From the NCBI GenBank assembly GCA_030681615.1, contig JAUXSA010000100.1:1-50517 (forward strand): a stretch of 50,517 nucleotides of DNA, read 5' to 3'. Each line of letters starts with the position of its first letter. Positions within the stretch are counted from its first letter, which is position 1. Below the pieces are notes generated by a model that was not told where the DNA came from, searched no databases, and saw nothing but the letters and a program-made list of their open reading frames with translations. The position numbers and the translations under genes were made by a program. Source of the DNA: Bacteroidota bacterium (GTDB lineage Bacteria > Bacteroidota > Bacteroidia > B-17B0 > Aurantibacillaceae). Shown here piece by piece: positions 17,771-28,050 of the stretch.

Positions 17771-19693
17771 TTAATACTCTCCGCCAATTTTTCGGGCATT
17801 CAATCTTGAATTGTCAATTTTTGGCAAGCGTTTTGGTACCGAAGTTAGGTTGGTTGTATCAGTTAAAGTCAACAAAAAAGATTTAATGTCTTTTAATTCG
17901 GTTTTTGTTAAACCCAAAGAATCAAATGGTAATGTTTGATTCTCAACTTTAAATTTTAATCCTGCGCCACCCCCTTTATTATAAAATTCAAGAACCTGGT
18001 CTAAATTTGAATAAGCGCCATTATGCATATATGGTGCAGTTAAAGCTATATTTCTTAGTGTTGGGGTCTTAAATGCAAATTTGTGAATGCTTTTTTTGGA
18101 AACTGCTTCTCTACCAATATCATCATCCATAATTTTATTGGTGGAGTCTGTTGGTGTTCCTATTACTTCAAATTCGCTATCGTTAAACATTGGCGGAACA
18201 GTTCCATTAAACACCGGAAAAAAATGACAGGAACCACATAACGCTTTACCATTAAATAAATTAAAACCGCTTATCTCATGCTTATTAAGAGTAGAATAAT
18301 TTCCAGAAATATATTTATCAAATCTACTATTTTTAGATTCTAAGGTTTTAATATATTCTGCAATAGATTTTATTACAGCATAAAACGTTATGATCGTATC
18401 TGGCGAATTAACAAACGCTTTTTTAAAAAGTTGTTTGTATTCGGAGCTTTGCTTTAATTTTGAAATAATATCCTCTTTCGACATCTTCATTTCCTGCTCG
18501 TTGTGAAAAACATTATCTGCCTGTTCTTCCAAATTAAATGCCCTGCCATCATAAAAAAATAATTTCTGTAAAGAGGAATTCAATAAGGTAGGTGCATTTC
18601 TTGAAATTTTGTTTTTATTATCAAAAGCAATGCTCTTATCCAAACCATCAGTAAATGCCATATTTGGTTGGTGGCAGGAGGCGCATGCCCGTTTATTATT
18701 ATTTGAAAGAAGCGGGTCAAAAAAAAGTAATTTTCCTAGTGAAGCCTGTTCTTTATTATTTAAAGTATCATACCTGTAAATAGAAAAATGTTGCTTATTT
18801 AAGTTTGAAATAGTAAAAAGCGATACTTGTTTTAGTTTAACCGCGTAATTTACCTGCGAGGACGGCACATTCATACTTACCAAAAATGCAGTGAGGTTTT
18901 TATATGCAGGATTTAAATGCCTTGTAATAAAAAAAAGTCTGTCGAATTTATCTGAATCAGTATCTTTTAATAATTGTTTTATACAATTATTCAGATCGTC
19001 TTTTGCTTTTTTATAAACCTTGCTATCTGCTGGAACGTTTTTATAAGCTCCGAGAACTTTTACTATTCCCGAAACAGAAGAAGCACATTCGGTTAAACTT
19101 TCTTTATTAATTGTGCAATCATAACCGTTAAGTGTAAGGCACATTATTCTAATTACCTCAAGTTGTAATGCTTCATTTAAATTTGCTTGTTCAAGTGTAA
19201 CGGTAGAATAATATTCAAATAAAGAATCAAATTTTTGAGATAATAATTTGTATTGCTTTAATAATTCTTCGGAGTTAAATTTGTCTTTACTAAAGAGTTG
19301 GTCTTCTATCACCTGGAAACCCTGCGGCTCGTAAACTATTGGGCCAAACTCGATCTCATTCTTAGGAACAAGCGGACCATTAATAAAATATTTAGCATCA
19401 AAGGCTGAATAATACTCAATAAAAAATTCTATTTCCTTATAGTATTTTCTAGCCCGCCTATACTCTAAGATCAATAGCGAGTCTGCATGTTCAGCCTTAA
19501 TATTTATACTATTTTCTGATGTTTTAAGAGAAGAAATGATCTTTGTTATGTTCTTTAAAACCATTTCCCGACAAAACTCTTCAGGCGAACGTTCTTTTAC
19601 ATTTTGCTTAAATGAAACAACAAAAGGTATCCCTATTAGTAAAAATAGAGATACCCATGTAGTTTTCCGAAAAGAAACAAAAAAACCAGGCAC
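17771..19693 (-). CDS. di-heme cytochrome c peroxidase (MauG-like) with long N-terminal domain, copy B
   Basis: 640 residues; heme motifs 'CASCH' (337-341) and 'CGSCH' (486-490), 'MHNGAYSNLDQVLEFYNKGGG' and the conserved tail 'LNARKIGGEY'. The N-terminal region (about 35-290) is helical and holds 'YFINGPLVP' and 'EPQGFQVIED' (about 122-131), a G-x-x-x-x-E pattern recalling the GxHxxE motif of imelysin-like proteins. No in-frame ATG lies near the hydrophobic anchor (13-28); the start used is the GTG at 19693. An out-of-frame ATG and a run of seven T's lie close by, so a start shift is possible. It follows the purple-acid-phosphatase-like gene by 13 bp, so the two are probably co-expressed. Confidence 0.88.
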   Translation of the reverse strand: MPGFFVSFRKTTWVSLFLLIGIPFVVSFKQNVKERSPEEFCREMVLKNITKIISSLKTSENSINIKAEHADSLLILEYRRARKYYKEIEFFIEYYSAFDAKYFINGPLVPKNEIEFGPIVYEPQGFQVIEDQLFSKDKFNSEELLKQYKLLSQKFDSLFEYYSTVTLEQANLNEALQLEVIRIMCLTLNGYDCTINKESLTECASSVSGIVKVLGAYKNVPADSKVYKKAKDDLNNCIKQLLKDTDSDKFDRLFFITRHLNPAYKNLTAFLVSMNVPSSQVNYAVKLKQVSLFTISNLNKQHFSIYRYDTLNNKEQASLGKLLFFDPLLSNNNKRACASCHQPNMAFTDGLDKSIAFDNKNKISRNAPTLLNSSLQKLFFYDGRAFNLEEQADNVFHNEQEMKMSKEDIISKLKQSSEYKQLFKKAFVNSPDTIITFYAVIKSIAEYIKTLESKNSRFDKYISGNYSTLNKHEISGFNLFNGKALCGSCHFFPVFNGTVPPMFNDSEFEVIGTPTDSTNKIMDDDIGREAVSKKSIHKFAFKTPTLRNIALTAPYMHNGAYSNLDQVLEFYNKGGGAGLKFKVENQTLPFDSLGLTKTELKDIKSFLLTLTDTTNLTSVPKRLPKIDNSRLNARKIGGEY

Positions 19694-19706
19694 GTTTTAA
19701 ATTTAC

Positions 19707-21482
19707 TTACTGTACTATAATTTTACCCTTACTTACGGGGTTTGCGTTTTTAAGGATATTATACTGGTACATTCCGGCAACTGCTTTTAATTGAATAAGG
19801 TTATTACCTGGTTGTAATTCGCTATGGTGAATCAATTGCCCGACAATATTAAAGACTTCAATCGTATACATTTCATTACTATTAAGATCAATACTAAAAG
19901 CCCCGTTATTTGGATTTGGATAAATTTTAATAGAAGTATTGTTTCCTAAAAATAATGTTTCAACACCTGTTGGTATATTAACAACAAACTTAAACGTATC
20001 GGCAACACAATTATTTGGATCTTTTACCCAATAGGTTGTATTTACTGAAGTTGTAACTGAGATAGAATTAGTTGTTGCGGCATTGCTCCAAACGTAAGTG
20101 CCCGGCCACGATGCAGAAATGTTTGTTGTAGCAGTTGGAGTAACAGTATAAATTTTAACCGAGTTAACATCTTTATAAATGGTAAACTTATCACGGATAA
20201 CACCATCTGCACAAAGCCATTTTGCATCCAGACGATTGTCCTGAATATCCAGGATAAATGAGCCGCCATGGGTTGCACTTGAATAGTGCATGGCATTATG
20301 CGGAAATTGTGCCTGGGTGCTACCTAACTGTCCTGCAGATCCTGATACAACATAAACTGTTCCGTTTTTAGCATTGATAGAATCTTTTATATAAGGACAA
20401 GAATTGGCCGAGCCATCATAAGCGCCTGATTGTGTACTTAAGTTATGCGTACCTGCATTAAAAGAAGATTCAAGTCCGTAATGTCCTTTCATTAATTTTG
20501 AACGCTCATAATCATGGCTATGTCCGCAAAGGATAAGATCTACTTTACGGCTTTCTAAAATGCGAATGAATTTAGAACGCACTTCTCCAAGGTCAAAAAA
20601 CTCAAAGTCTGAATTATGTGAGCCCATGGTATAAGGCGGATGATGCCAATAAGCGATCGTCCATCTTTTTGTGTTTGCCGCAAGGTCGGCTTTTAGCCAT
20701 AAGGCTTGAGCTCCCAAAGTATCGTACATTTTGTTACTTCCAACAGTGCCATAAGAGTCTAAAGAAATAAAATGAATATTGCCATAATCATATGAATAAT
20801 ATGCGGGCGTGCCTGAAGCAAGTCCACCGGCCTGCCCTGCAGTTGGCATTGAAAAAATACTGTAGTACGGAACGTTTGTTGCTGTAGAAGCTCCATTATT
20901 GTAATCGTGATTACCAGGTGCCGGCCACAATACCGCTTTTTTCATAATATCTGTTTCGTAATAGTTAAAAAATTTTGTGTCATACTCTGCGTTTGTACCA
21001 TTACTGTATGCATTATCTCCCAATAACAACCAACCATGTGTAATATTATTTCCGTTATAAGTTAAGTACTGATTTTTACAATTGGTTTGATTTGTTGATC
21101 CGTTACCACAATCACCCGTAACCCAAAACCTATAATTACCCGGAGTTCCCGGAACCGGCGAGGTAACAAAATAATTATCTGCCCCTTGTTGAATTACAGT
21201 AGTTGAATTTCCAACACTATAGTAATATTTTGTAAAAGCGCTTAAACCTGTTATTAAAACACTGTGGGAAGTTACAGAAGCGGCAACATTAACTGTAGAT
21301 GTTAGGGCTAAAGAACTTGTTCCGTATGTAACCCTGCTATTTGAAGCAATGTTTGTTTCCCATCTTATAACCATAGAATTTGGAGTGCCTATTTGAAGAT
21401 AAGGTCCTTTTACAAGTGTTACCTGAGAAGTAACATTAAAAATTATAAAAGAAAGTAATAACGTAAAAAATAATTGTTTCAT
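19707..21482 (-). CDS. purple-acid-phosphatase-like metallophosphoesterase with T9SS tail (1)
   Basis: 591 residues from the ATG at 21482 ('MKQLFFTLLLSFIIFNVTSQ' is the signal peptide; a longer frame adds a charged 12-residue stretch in front). An N-terminal fibronectin-like domain ('GPYLQIGTPNSMVIRWET') is followed by the phosphatase domain with all five blocks: 'GDCGNG', 'GDNAY' (Tyr is the Fe(III) ligand that colours purple acid phosphatases), 'GNHDY', 'YWHHPPY' and 'GHSHDYER'. The C-terminal T9SS type A domain starts at 'IKIYPNPNNGAFSI'. It should hydrolyse phosphate esters outside the cell. Close paralogue of the gene at 28051. Followed by peroxidase B. Confidence 0.9.
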   Translation of the reverse strand: MKQLFFTLLLSFIIFNVTSQVTLVKGPYLQIGTPNSMVIRWETNIASNSRVTYGTSSLALTSTVNVAASVTSHSVLITGLSAFTKYYYSVGNSTTVIQQGADNYFVTSPVPGTPGNYRFWVTGDCGNGSTNQTNCKNQYLTYNGNNITHGWLLLGDNAYSNGTNAEYDTKFFNYYETDIMKKAVLWPAPGNHDYNNGASTATNVPYYSIFSMPTAGQAGGLASGTPAYYSYDYGNIHFISLDSYGTVGSNKMYDTLGAQALWLKADLAANTKRWTIAYWHHPPYTMGSHNSDFEFFDLGEVRSKFIRILESRKVDLILCGHSHDYERSKLMKGHYGLESSFNAGTHNLSTQSGAYDGSANSCPYIKDSINAKNGTVYVVSGSAGQLGSTQAQFPHNAMHYSSATHGGSFILDIQDNRLDAKWLCADGVIRDKFTIYKDVNSVKIYTVTPTATTNISASWPGTYVWSNAATTNSISVTTSVNTTYWVKDPNNCVADTFKFVVNIPTGVETLFLGNNTSIKIYPNPNNGAFSIDLNSNEMYTIEVFNIVGQLIHHSELQPGNNLIQLKAVAGMYQYNILKNANPVSKGKIIVQ

Positions 21483-21705
21483 TCTTGTTTTTTTTTTTGA
21501 TAAAGCTAAGTCAGGCATGTAGGGATTATTAGTTGTTTAGGTTATAAAAAAATTATATTCTGTATAAAACAAAATGATCGCACTTGACAGGTTAACATAT
21601 TCTTAAAATTGAAATAACATAAAAACACCATAATTTAACAGGTGCTACTTTTTAAAACAAAAATATTTTCCCGACTAGGTATAACAAAACTTAATTCCGC
21701 TCGCT

Positions 21706-21747
21706 AAAAAAATTAAAAAAACCTGCATGAAAAATTCCATGCAGGTT
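21706..21747 (-). terminator. terminator after the propeller gene
   Basis: AACCTGCATG (21720-21729) pairs perfectly with CATGCAGGTT (21738-21747) around an 8-base loop. On the - strand the hairpin is followed by a T-rich run (A-run at about 21706-21720). It lies 27 bp beyond the stop of the propeller gene, separating that gene from the downstream phosphatase-peroxidase genes. Confidence 0.85.
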
Positions 21748-21773
21748 AATATAACAGAGTGAAGAATCTTATC

Positions 21774-24700
21774 TTATTCTACAATTATCTTTTTTGTTGA
21801 AGAATTATTAATTGAAATGATATAAACGCCTTTGCTAAAATTTGTAAGATCAATTAATAATTCGTTAGTACTTATATTTTCAGAATAAACTTTTTTACCT
21901 AACATATTAAATATCTCTACCAACTTTTTATCAGCATCAGTAAATTGAATCTTAACTTCGCTTACAGCTGGATTAGGATAGATATTGAAATCACCTGATA
22001 TTGCAATTTCATTAATACTGGTACATAAAGAAACAGTTTGCACAAAGTTTGTGCTATTTGTGCAAGAATTTGCTGCAGTTGCTGCCACTGTATAAGTTGT
22101 GTTTACAGTTGGACTAACAGTATATGATGCAGAATTTGGTCCGCTTGTCCAGCTATAAGTAGATGCTCCGTTGGCAGTTAATGTTGCCGTTTGCCCAACA
22201 CAAATTACACTTGATGAACTCACCACATTTATTGTTGGTGAAGGATTTACACTTATACTTTGTGATAAAGAACTTACAGAACAATTTGTACCGCCGGTTA
22301 TAGCAACCGAATAATTACCACTAGCCATTGCCATTACTGTATTTGATGTTGCACCAACAATAGGTGTTCCATTATTACTCCATTGATAATTTAAACCAGA
22401 AGCAGATGGTACGCTAATTATTGGGCCATTGGCAGAACATAAACCTGTTGTGCTACCTGCAACGCTTAAAGAACTTGAAACTGGTGAAGCACATCCTGGA
22501 ATACCGTAGATAGAAAGTGAGCTACTGATCTCGTTAGCTGCGATAACAAGGTGCATACCGTTAGGACTTTGTGATTGAGGAATAAAAATAATTCCTTCTG
22601 CACCTCTATCAGGACCATTACCAATAAAAGATCTGTTATTTACATACGTTACATATACTGGCGCTGCAGGGTTAGTAATATCATAAACCATAATGCCACC
22701 AATACGCTCAACAGCTATAAAAGCAAATGTGTTTGTACCAATAGCGCCTATAGCAATACCTTCCGGCTCTGGACCTTTATCATCACTTCTGTCTTTTTTA
22801 GTTATTGATGTATTACTTGCATTAAACATTACAGAAAAAGAATTAGTGGAAGTTATTAACTCCATTTGGTCTCCGCTATCATAAACTAAATTTCCGGTAT
22901 TGGCATTCCAAATAGAAAAAGAACGGCTTCCATAACAATAGATAGAATCAATATCTCCATCGTTATCTGTATCCCCTAGTTTATCCGTTGCATTTAGGCG
23001 GCCCAATACTGAATTGTTTTGCAAGTCAGCAGCGTTTGGAAATTTTGATGCATCAAGCAATAAAGCACTTATTCTTTTTTCTTCTGAAAATCCTGAATAC
23101 GCTCTTGCATCTCCTTCGTTAGCAGTAACCAAATAATTTACGCCACCAACTGAGTAACTTGCGATTGCATCTGGTAAAAACAAACCTTTTACTGGAAAAT
23201 TAGCAATGTTAACTCCTTTGGTAACATTTGAAGCATCCATGCCTTTATTCAATAAGTTATGATTTTTTGCACCTAAGGGTTTAAGATAATTGATAGCGTT
23301 ATTGGTTAAATTTATTTCTACTATAGCATTATTTTCCTGCAAAACTACCCAGGCTTTTGAATCATCTTTTGCGATAGTAACATATTCCGGTTCAAAATCT
23401 TTAGAAGCAGATGCTCCAAGTCCATATATCCTAATACCTTGTGCTTTAAGTGTTGCTTCCTGTCCATTATAAACTGTAAATGTAACATGCGCCACATTTG
23501 TTTGAGATAAAGCGGCAATACCGCCAGAAATATCGACGATACTTACAGAACCATCAGGATCTGTTGTATAAGAATCATTTGGTTCTCCTTCATTTGCTGT
23601 AAAAACTTTTGTTCCAGCATTATTATAGGTTATCATATCAGGCATCATTCCAACCTTTACCTGCTTAAGAAAAATTCCATTCTTATCAAAGAAAACAACT
23701 TTTCCACTGTCTTGTGGGTTTGTTCCACCAATAGCTACCGAACTATTTTCTATCGCACAGGCAACTGTGCCATTTTTTACAGCTACAGAATTAATATTTC
23801 CATACGTGGTAATGTTGATACTTGCAATTAATGTTGGTGTAGATGGATTGATAAAATCAATAATATCCAATTTACCTGCAATACTATTTGCAATATATAA
23901 ACGTTGTGTAGTTGGATCATGTACAACGATCTCAGCTGAATTAGTACCTGATACAAAATTCTGATAGCTTCCTAATAGATTTAAACTTATTGTATTTGCA
24001 GCCACAGGTGCAACTTTGTCATCATCTAAAATATAAAAAGTACATTGGTTTGTTGAACCAATAGTTGCATTCATTTGAGGTACTAATTTTAAAATTGCAT
24101 ATTCTGCACTCTCAAGAATTGCATCATTAGTAAGATTTATAGAAACTGATGCAGTAGTATTTACTGGTGCATTAGCAGCAAAAGTAACCGTTGCAACTGC
24201 AATAGTGTAATCACTGCTTGTTGCATTTGACCAGGCTGAAGCAACAACACTCACGGCGCTTGCCGAAGTACTTGAAACCGTTTGTTTTAAATAGATAGTT
24301 GCTGAAGGGGTTGTTTCAACTACAGAAGTATCGTTACTTAAAAAAGAAATAGTTGCCGGAGCAGCAGATGTAGTTAACGAAACTGAACTACTGGCATTTG
24401 TTTGTGAAGCGAAAGGTGTTACAGAAAAAGTTCTTGGCTGTGTCCATGAATTATTTGTTGTATTAAAAATTCCAGTTGCCGTAATAACATCCGGGCCGGG
24501 GTCTGTGGTGAAAAAATTTCCGGTATTTAATTTACCACCTGAATAAAGATCATTAACAGGCATTTGATAACCGTCAACACCTGCATTTACGATCGCGGTT
24601 CCTAAACCTGTACCAAAGAATAGAGCATCCCTTGGAACAGACGAGTTTGTAATAGATGCAACAGGGAGATCAAAAACAGCAACACCATCAGCATTTGCAC

Positions 24701-25109
24701 CACCATTACCAAAAACGCCAGACGCTGCGGGTGTGCCAATTCCACCGTCCCCATTTACGTACTTAACGTTTAAAACTCTTAATTTTTGTCCTGCTGGTAC
24801 CATGCAGCTTCCGCCAACATATACAACATTTCCGGCAGCAACAGACCCTGAAGTTATTGCAAAAGCATAGCTAATTGCTCCACCAGCGATCCATCCGGCA
24901 GTTGTTGCATTTCCATTATTGTTAACAATTATAGTATAAGGTGTTAATCCAAAATTAATTGGTTTAGTAGCGATTAATTCTACGAATTCATGACAACTGT
25001 CTGTACCAGCAGGATTTGGAAAAAATTCACTGATAACTAATCCGGGATTTTGAGCACTTATTTTAATTACTATAAATGTAATTAAAGCGAGAAATAATTT
25101 TCTGTTCAT
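21774..25109 (-). CDS. choice-of-anchor-I beta-propeller surface protein, T9SS
   Basis: 1111 residues. Signal peptide 1-19, an N-terminal lamin-tail-like domain ('VISEFFPNPAGTDSCHEFVEL'), a Calx-beta-like repeat (about 250-370), then a long seven-bladed-propeller-like region (about 380-880) with 'FTANEGEPNDSY', 'TANEGDARAYSG', 'KGPEPEGIAIG' and 'DRGAEGIIFIP', the hallmarks of the choice-of-anchor-I family related to phytase-like and atypical alkaline phosphatase proteins. Ig-like modules (about 890-1030) and a T9SS type A domain ('FNIYPNPAVSEVKIQF') complete it. Its position at the head of the phosphatase arm supports a role in phosphate-ester use, but activity is unproven. Confidence 0.78.
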   Translation of the reverse strand: MNRKLFLALITFIVIKISAQNPGLVISEFFPNPAGTDSCHEFVELIATKPINFGLTPYTIIVNNNGNATTAGWIAGGAISYAFAITSGSVAAGNVVYVGGSCMVPAGQKLRVLNVKYVNGDGGIGTPAASGVFGNGGANADGVAVFDLPVASITNSSVPRDALFFGTGLGTAIVNAGVDGYQMPVNDLYSGGKLNTGNFFTTDPGPDVITATGIFNTTNNSWTQPRTFSVTPFASQTNASSSVSLTTSAAPATISFLSNDTSVVETTPSATIYLKQTVSSTSASAVSVVASAWSNATSSDYTIAVATVTFAANAPVNTTASVSINLTNDAILESAEYAILKLVPQMNATIGSTNQCTFYILDDDKVAPVAANTISLNLLGSYQNFVSGTNSAEIVVHDPTTQRLYIANSIAGKLDIIDFINPSTPTLIASINITTYGNINSVAVKNGTVACAIENSSVAIGGTNPQDSGKVVFFDKNGIFLKQVKVGMMPDMITYNNAGTKVFTANEGEPNDSYTTDPDGSVSIVDISGGIAALSQTNVAHVTFTVYNGQEATLKAQGIRIYGLGASASKDFEPEYVTIAKDDSKAWVVLQENNAIVEINLTNNAINYLKPLGAKNHNLLNKGMDASNVTKGVNIANFPVKGLFLPDAIASYSVGGVNYLVTANEGDARAYSGFSEEKRISALLLDASKFPNAADLQNNSVLGRLNATDKLGDTDNDGDIDSIYCYGSRSFSIWNANTGNLVYDSGDQMELITSTNSFSVMFNASNTSITKKDRSDDKGPEPEGIAIGAIGTNTFAFIAVERIGGIMVYDITNPAAPVYVTYVNNRSFIGNGPDRGAEGIIFIPQSQSPNGMHLVIAANEISSSLSIYGIPGCASPVSSSLSVAGSTTGLCSANGPIISVPSASGLNYQWSNNGTPIVGATSNTVMAMASGNYSVAITGGTNCSVSSLSQSISVNPSPTINVVSSSSVICVGQTATLTANGASTYSWTSGPNSASYTVSPTVNTTYTVAATAANSCTNSTNFVQTVSLCTSINEIAISGDFNIYPNPAVSEVKIQFTDADKKLVEIFNMLGKKVYSENISTNELLIDLTNFSKGVYIISINNSSTKKIIVE

Positions 25110-25268
25110 GTGTTTTATATTTTTAGCAAAGAACAGTTTCTGAACTTACTTCAAAATATTCTAAACATTATGTATAAGTAAATAATAATACTGCAAGTTT
25201 AATTTAGTATTAAGAATAATACTCATGGCTTCCCAATTTATTTACATTTAGAGCACCGATCTATAGCC

Positions 25269-25889
25269 TTAATTAACTTTTTCGACCGTAACATTTTCCA
25301 CGTCGGCTTCATTCTTTAGCCATTGGGTGATCACAAATTCTAATTGTTCAACACAGTCTCTTAAGTTTGACCACGATTCAAAAGCAATTGCGTGTCCCTG
25401 CATCAATTCAATATTTCCATTAATTTTATCACCCATCCATACTCCTGTTTTTAGCAAAACAAAATCTGTTGCCAGATCGTTATTATCGCTAAACTCAAAT
25501 GTCTCTGGCTTAATATTATAAAAATCAGCTAACTCGTTAACTATAATTTCAGGAAGTAAACCGCTATTGATAAATTCTTCAACATTAAATAACTGGTTTG
25601 AATCTGGATCAAACAAAATTATGGCATCTTCATATCTTTCATTTAGAATTTTGTTATTATATGCTGATATACCAAAAATACTACATGTTATGGTATCCGA
25701 AGTTTTTGAAATTCCATCATCCAGATCGTGAACTGAAAAATTTATCTGAATTGTAGTAGAATTAAAGTAATGGGCCAGTTCTTTTACTTTTGCAATATGT
25801 TTTGGTAAGACACGCCTATTCTTATTTTGTTTATAAATAAATAATACAATGGCTGCAAATATTATTACAACTATAAGTATTAAAGACAT
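25269..25889 (-). CDS. single-pass membrane protein of unknown function
   Basis: 206 residues: one N-terminal membrane helix (about 3-20, 'LILIVVIIFAAIVLFIY') followed by a basic stop-transfer stretch and an acidic soluble domain with no known motif. A signal-anchor topology would leave the domain either cytoplasmic or periplasmic. It lies between the propeller gene and the orphan histidine kinase, all on the - strand, with about 90 bp gaps that could carry promoters. Not recognised as a member of a named family. Confidence 0.65.
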   Translation of the reverse strand: MSLILIVVIIFAAIVLFIYKQNKNRRVLPKHIAKVKELAHYFNSTTIQINFSVHDLDDGISKTSDTITCSIFGISAYNNKILNERYEDAIILFDPDSNQLFNVEEFINSGLLPEIIVNELADFYNIKPETFEFSDNNDLATDFVLLKTGVWMGDKINGNIELMQGHAIAFESWSNLRDCVEQLEFVITQWLKNEADVENVTVEKVN

Positions 25890-25982
25890 AACTAAAATAT
25901 ATTTTGATGAAAGTAAAAAACAGACGGATCATTTATGTTAATCTACCGTTAACTAATCACTATGCTTTAATAGTAAAATTTC

Positions 25983-27806
25983 TTAATTTAAAGTTAAGTT
26001 GGTTAGCTCCGAGATCTCGCGGTTATGCAGTATTTGCTCCTTAACATTTTTCTTTTTATAGTTTGTTGGCAGTAACACAGTAAAAGTTGTCCCTGTACTT
26101 TCATCACTTTCAAGACCAATTGCACCGTGCAGTTTTTCAACCGAACACTTTACAATATAAAGGCCAAGGCCTGTTCCATTAGCAAGGCTAGTGCCTCTGA
26201 AGAACATATCAAATACCCTATCGTGGTATTGTTTATTTATTCCAATACCATTATCTAACACTTCAATTCTCAACATATCATCATTTTGATCCACAACCGA
26301 AATTTTCAGAAAACTAAAACTTGATCTTTTAACTGCGTATTTAATGCTATTCTCCATTAAATTCCTAAATATCGCTTTTACCAGTCCGGGCGAAGAAAAA
26401 AATTGGTTCTTAGTTTTAATTTCAAGAGAAAAAATAATATCATCAAAATGCATAAGTGATCTTAATTCAGAATAAACAGATCGTATTAATTCATCGAGGT
26501 TTATTAATTCGGGTTTTATTTCCTCGCTTCTTACGTTCGTTATTATTCCAAGTTCATCAGTTGTGGTAATTAATTTTTCCCATGATTGATTTATTTGTAA
26601 TAGGTATTCTTTCGCCCCGGGATCCGAGGTTTTTGCTAAAGCATCATTAGTAAGCTCTTTCACTTTTATTAATGGATTACGGATATCATGTGAGGTTGCA
26701 TAAAAAAGCATTTCCAGATCTTTGTTTGATACTTTTAGAGATGTCATTTGATTAACAATATGTTGTTCCATGATGCTGAAATTTGTTGCCAAAACATCTA
26801 TTTCATATGAAGAATTATTTATTGGAAGTATTGTTCTTGTAGTAAAATCGCTTTTTACAAACTCATCTATTTTTTGTTTTAAATGGGTTATCGAACTTGA
26901 AACTTTTTTGGAAATTGTTAATGCCGAAAAAATGCCGATCAAAATAAAAATAAAACCAATTGTAAGAAACACAATTTTAATATGGGCAAGCGCTAATTTC
27001 TCTTTTTGTGCCGAAAATTCAACCAGCGTTGCTAAAGAAATTTCGATCTTATTTGAAATATCATCTATTTGTTTTTTAAGGCCTAATCCATTCTTTAAAC
27101 CAAGTCGTTTCTCATATACAGTAAGATTGTTAAATTCGATAGAATAGTTATTAAGCATCTTTATGATCTTACTTTTTTTGTCTGGACTAATATTATGCTT
27201 AATTGCGAGGTCGTCCTTTATCTTATGTATTAATTTATTATGCTTATCAATATACGGTTCTTCCTGGCGAATGATAAAGTCCTTTTCATGCCGGCGAAGC
27301 TGTAATATATTTACCAGCCCTATCTCAGCCTGGAAATTTTCAAGATCATGCGCAAAATTTCTCATATTTCCTTCAATACCATAATCTTTAAATCCCCTGA
27401 TCAGGATCTGCCTGAACATTTCGGCTGTTAACACTTTATATTTAGAGAAGGCTATTTTAAGATCTATAATTGAATCATTCAACCCGAAATTATTTTGATC
27501 CTGAAGGGTATTTAGATCGTTCAATGCTTGTTCAATATTATTACATATTTTATTATGTGTATTTATCAAATTGCTGTTTCGTGTTTCAAAAAAAACCGGA
27601 TTAATTGTTTCGTTCTCAAAAAATTCATGCGTTACTTTAATATCCTTTAAAAGTAATATATGCGTACTCTCTGCATTTTGGGTAATGTTTGAAAGTGAGT
27701 CTTTATTCTTCTCAAAATAATTAAAGATTATTACCGAGGTTATTACTGTTATTAATACAAATAATAAAAATATTGCCAATAATTTTGAGCGAATAGTATT
27801 AAACAT
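25983..27806 (-). CDS. membrane sensor histidine kinase, orphan
   Basis: 607 residues. Two membrane helices (about 10-28 and 277-298) flank a helical periplasmic sensor domain (about 30-275) of the four-helix kind. A HAMP-like linker (about 300-355) leads to the kinase core: 'TSHDIRNPL' with phospho-acceptor H373, N-box 'RNLMENSIKYA' (481-491), 'DNGIGI' (518-523) and G-box 'GTGLGL' (544-549). No response regulator gene is adjacent. It sits between the two divergent phosphatase arms, so it is a candidate regulator of them, though that is only positional evidence. Confidence 0.9.
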   Translation of the reverse strand: MFNTIRSKLLAIFLLFVLITVITSVIIFNYFEKNKDSLSNITQNAESTHILLLKDIKVTHEFFENETINPVFFETRNSNLINTHNKICNNIEQALNDLNTLQDQNNFGLNDSIIDLKIAFSKYKVLTAEMFRQILIRGFKDYGIEGNMRNFAHDLENFQAEIGLVNILQLRRHEKDFIIRQEEPYIDKHNKLIHKIKDDLAIKHNISPDKKSKIIKMLNNYSIEFNNLTVYEKRLGLKNGLGLKKQIDDISNKIEISLATLVEFSAQKEKLALAHIKIVFLTIGFIFILIGIFSALTISKKVSSSITHLKQKIDEFVKSDFTTRTILPINNSSYEIDVLATNFSIMEQHIVNQMTSLKVSNKDLEMLFYATSHDIRNPLIKVKELTNDALAKTSDPGAKEYLLQINQSWEKLITTTDELGIITNVRSEEIKPELINLDELIRSVYSELRSLMHFDDIIFSLEIKTKNQFFSSPGLVKAIFRNLMENSIKYAVKRSSFSFLKISVVDQNDDMLRIEVLDNGIGINKQYHDRVFDMFFRGTSLANGTGLGLYIVKCSVEKLHGAIGLESDESTGTTFTVLLPTNYKKKNVKEQILHNREISELTNLTLN

Positions 27807-28050
27807 AATTAATTTTATTACGCTAAATTAACTGTGCTTTATTACCAAAAAGATAAGTTAAGTTATCTTTAATATTAACATCGCTAAAGGTATTCTATAC
27901 AACGTTAAAGGATAAAAAATACAGGATAAATAATTACTGGCTTTTATTTAAGTAAATATTTTGCGCCAAAAATGTAATTAATAAGTAACGCAATGATAAC
28001 CTTTCGATATTAGACGAATTAAAATTCTTCTTTAGTTTCGCCCCTGAGTT

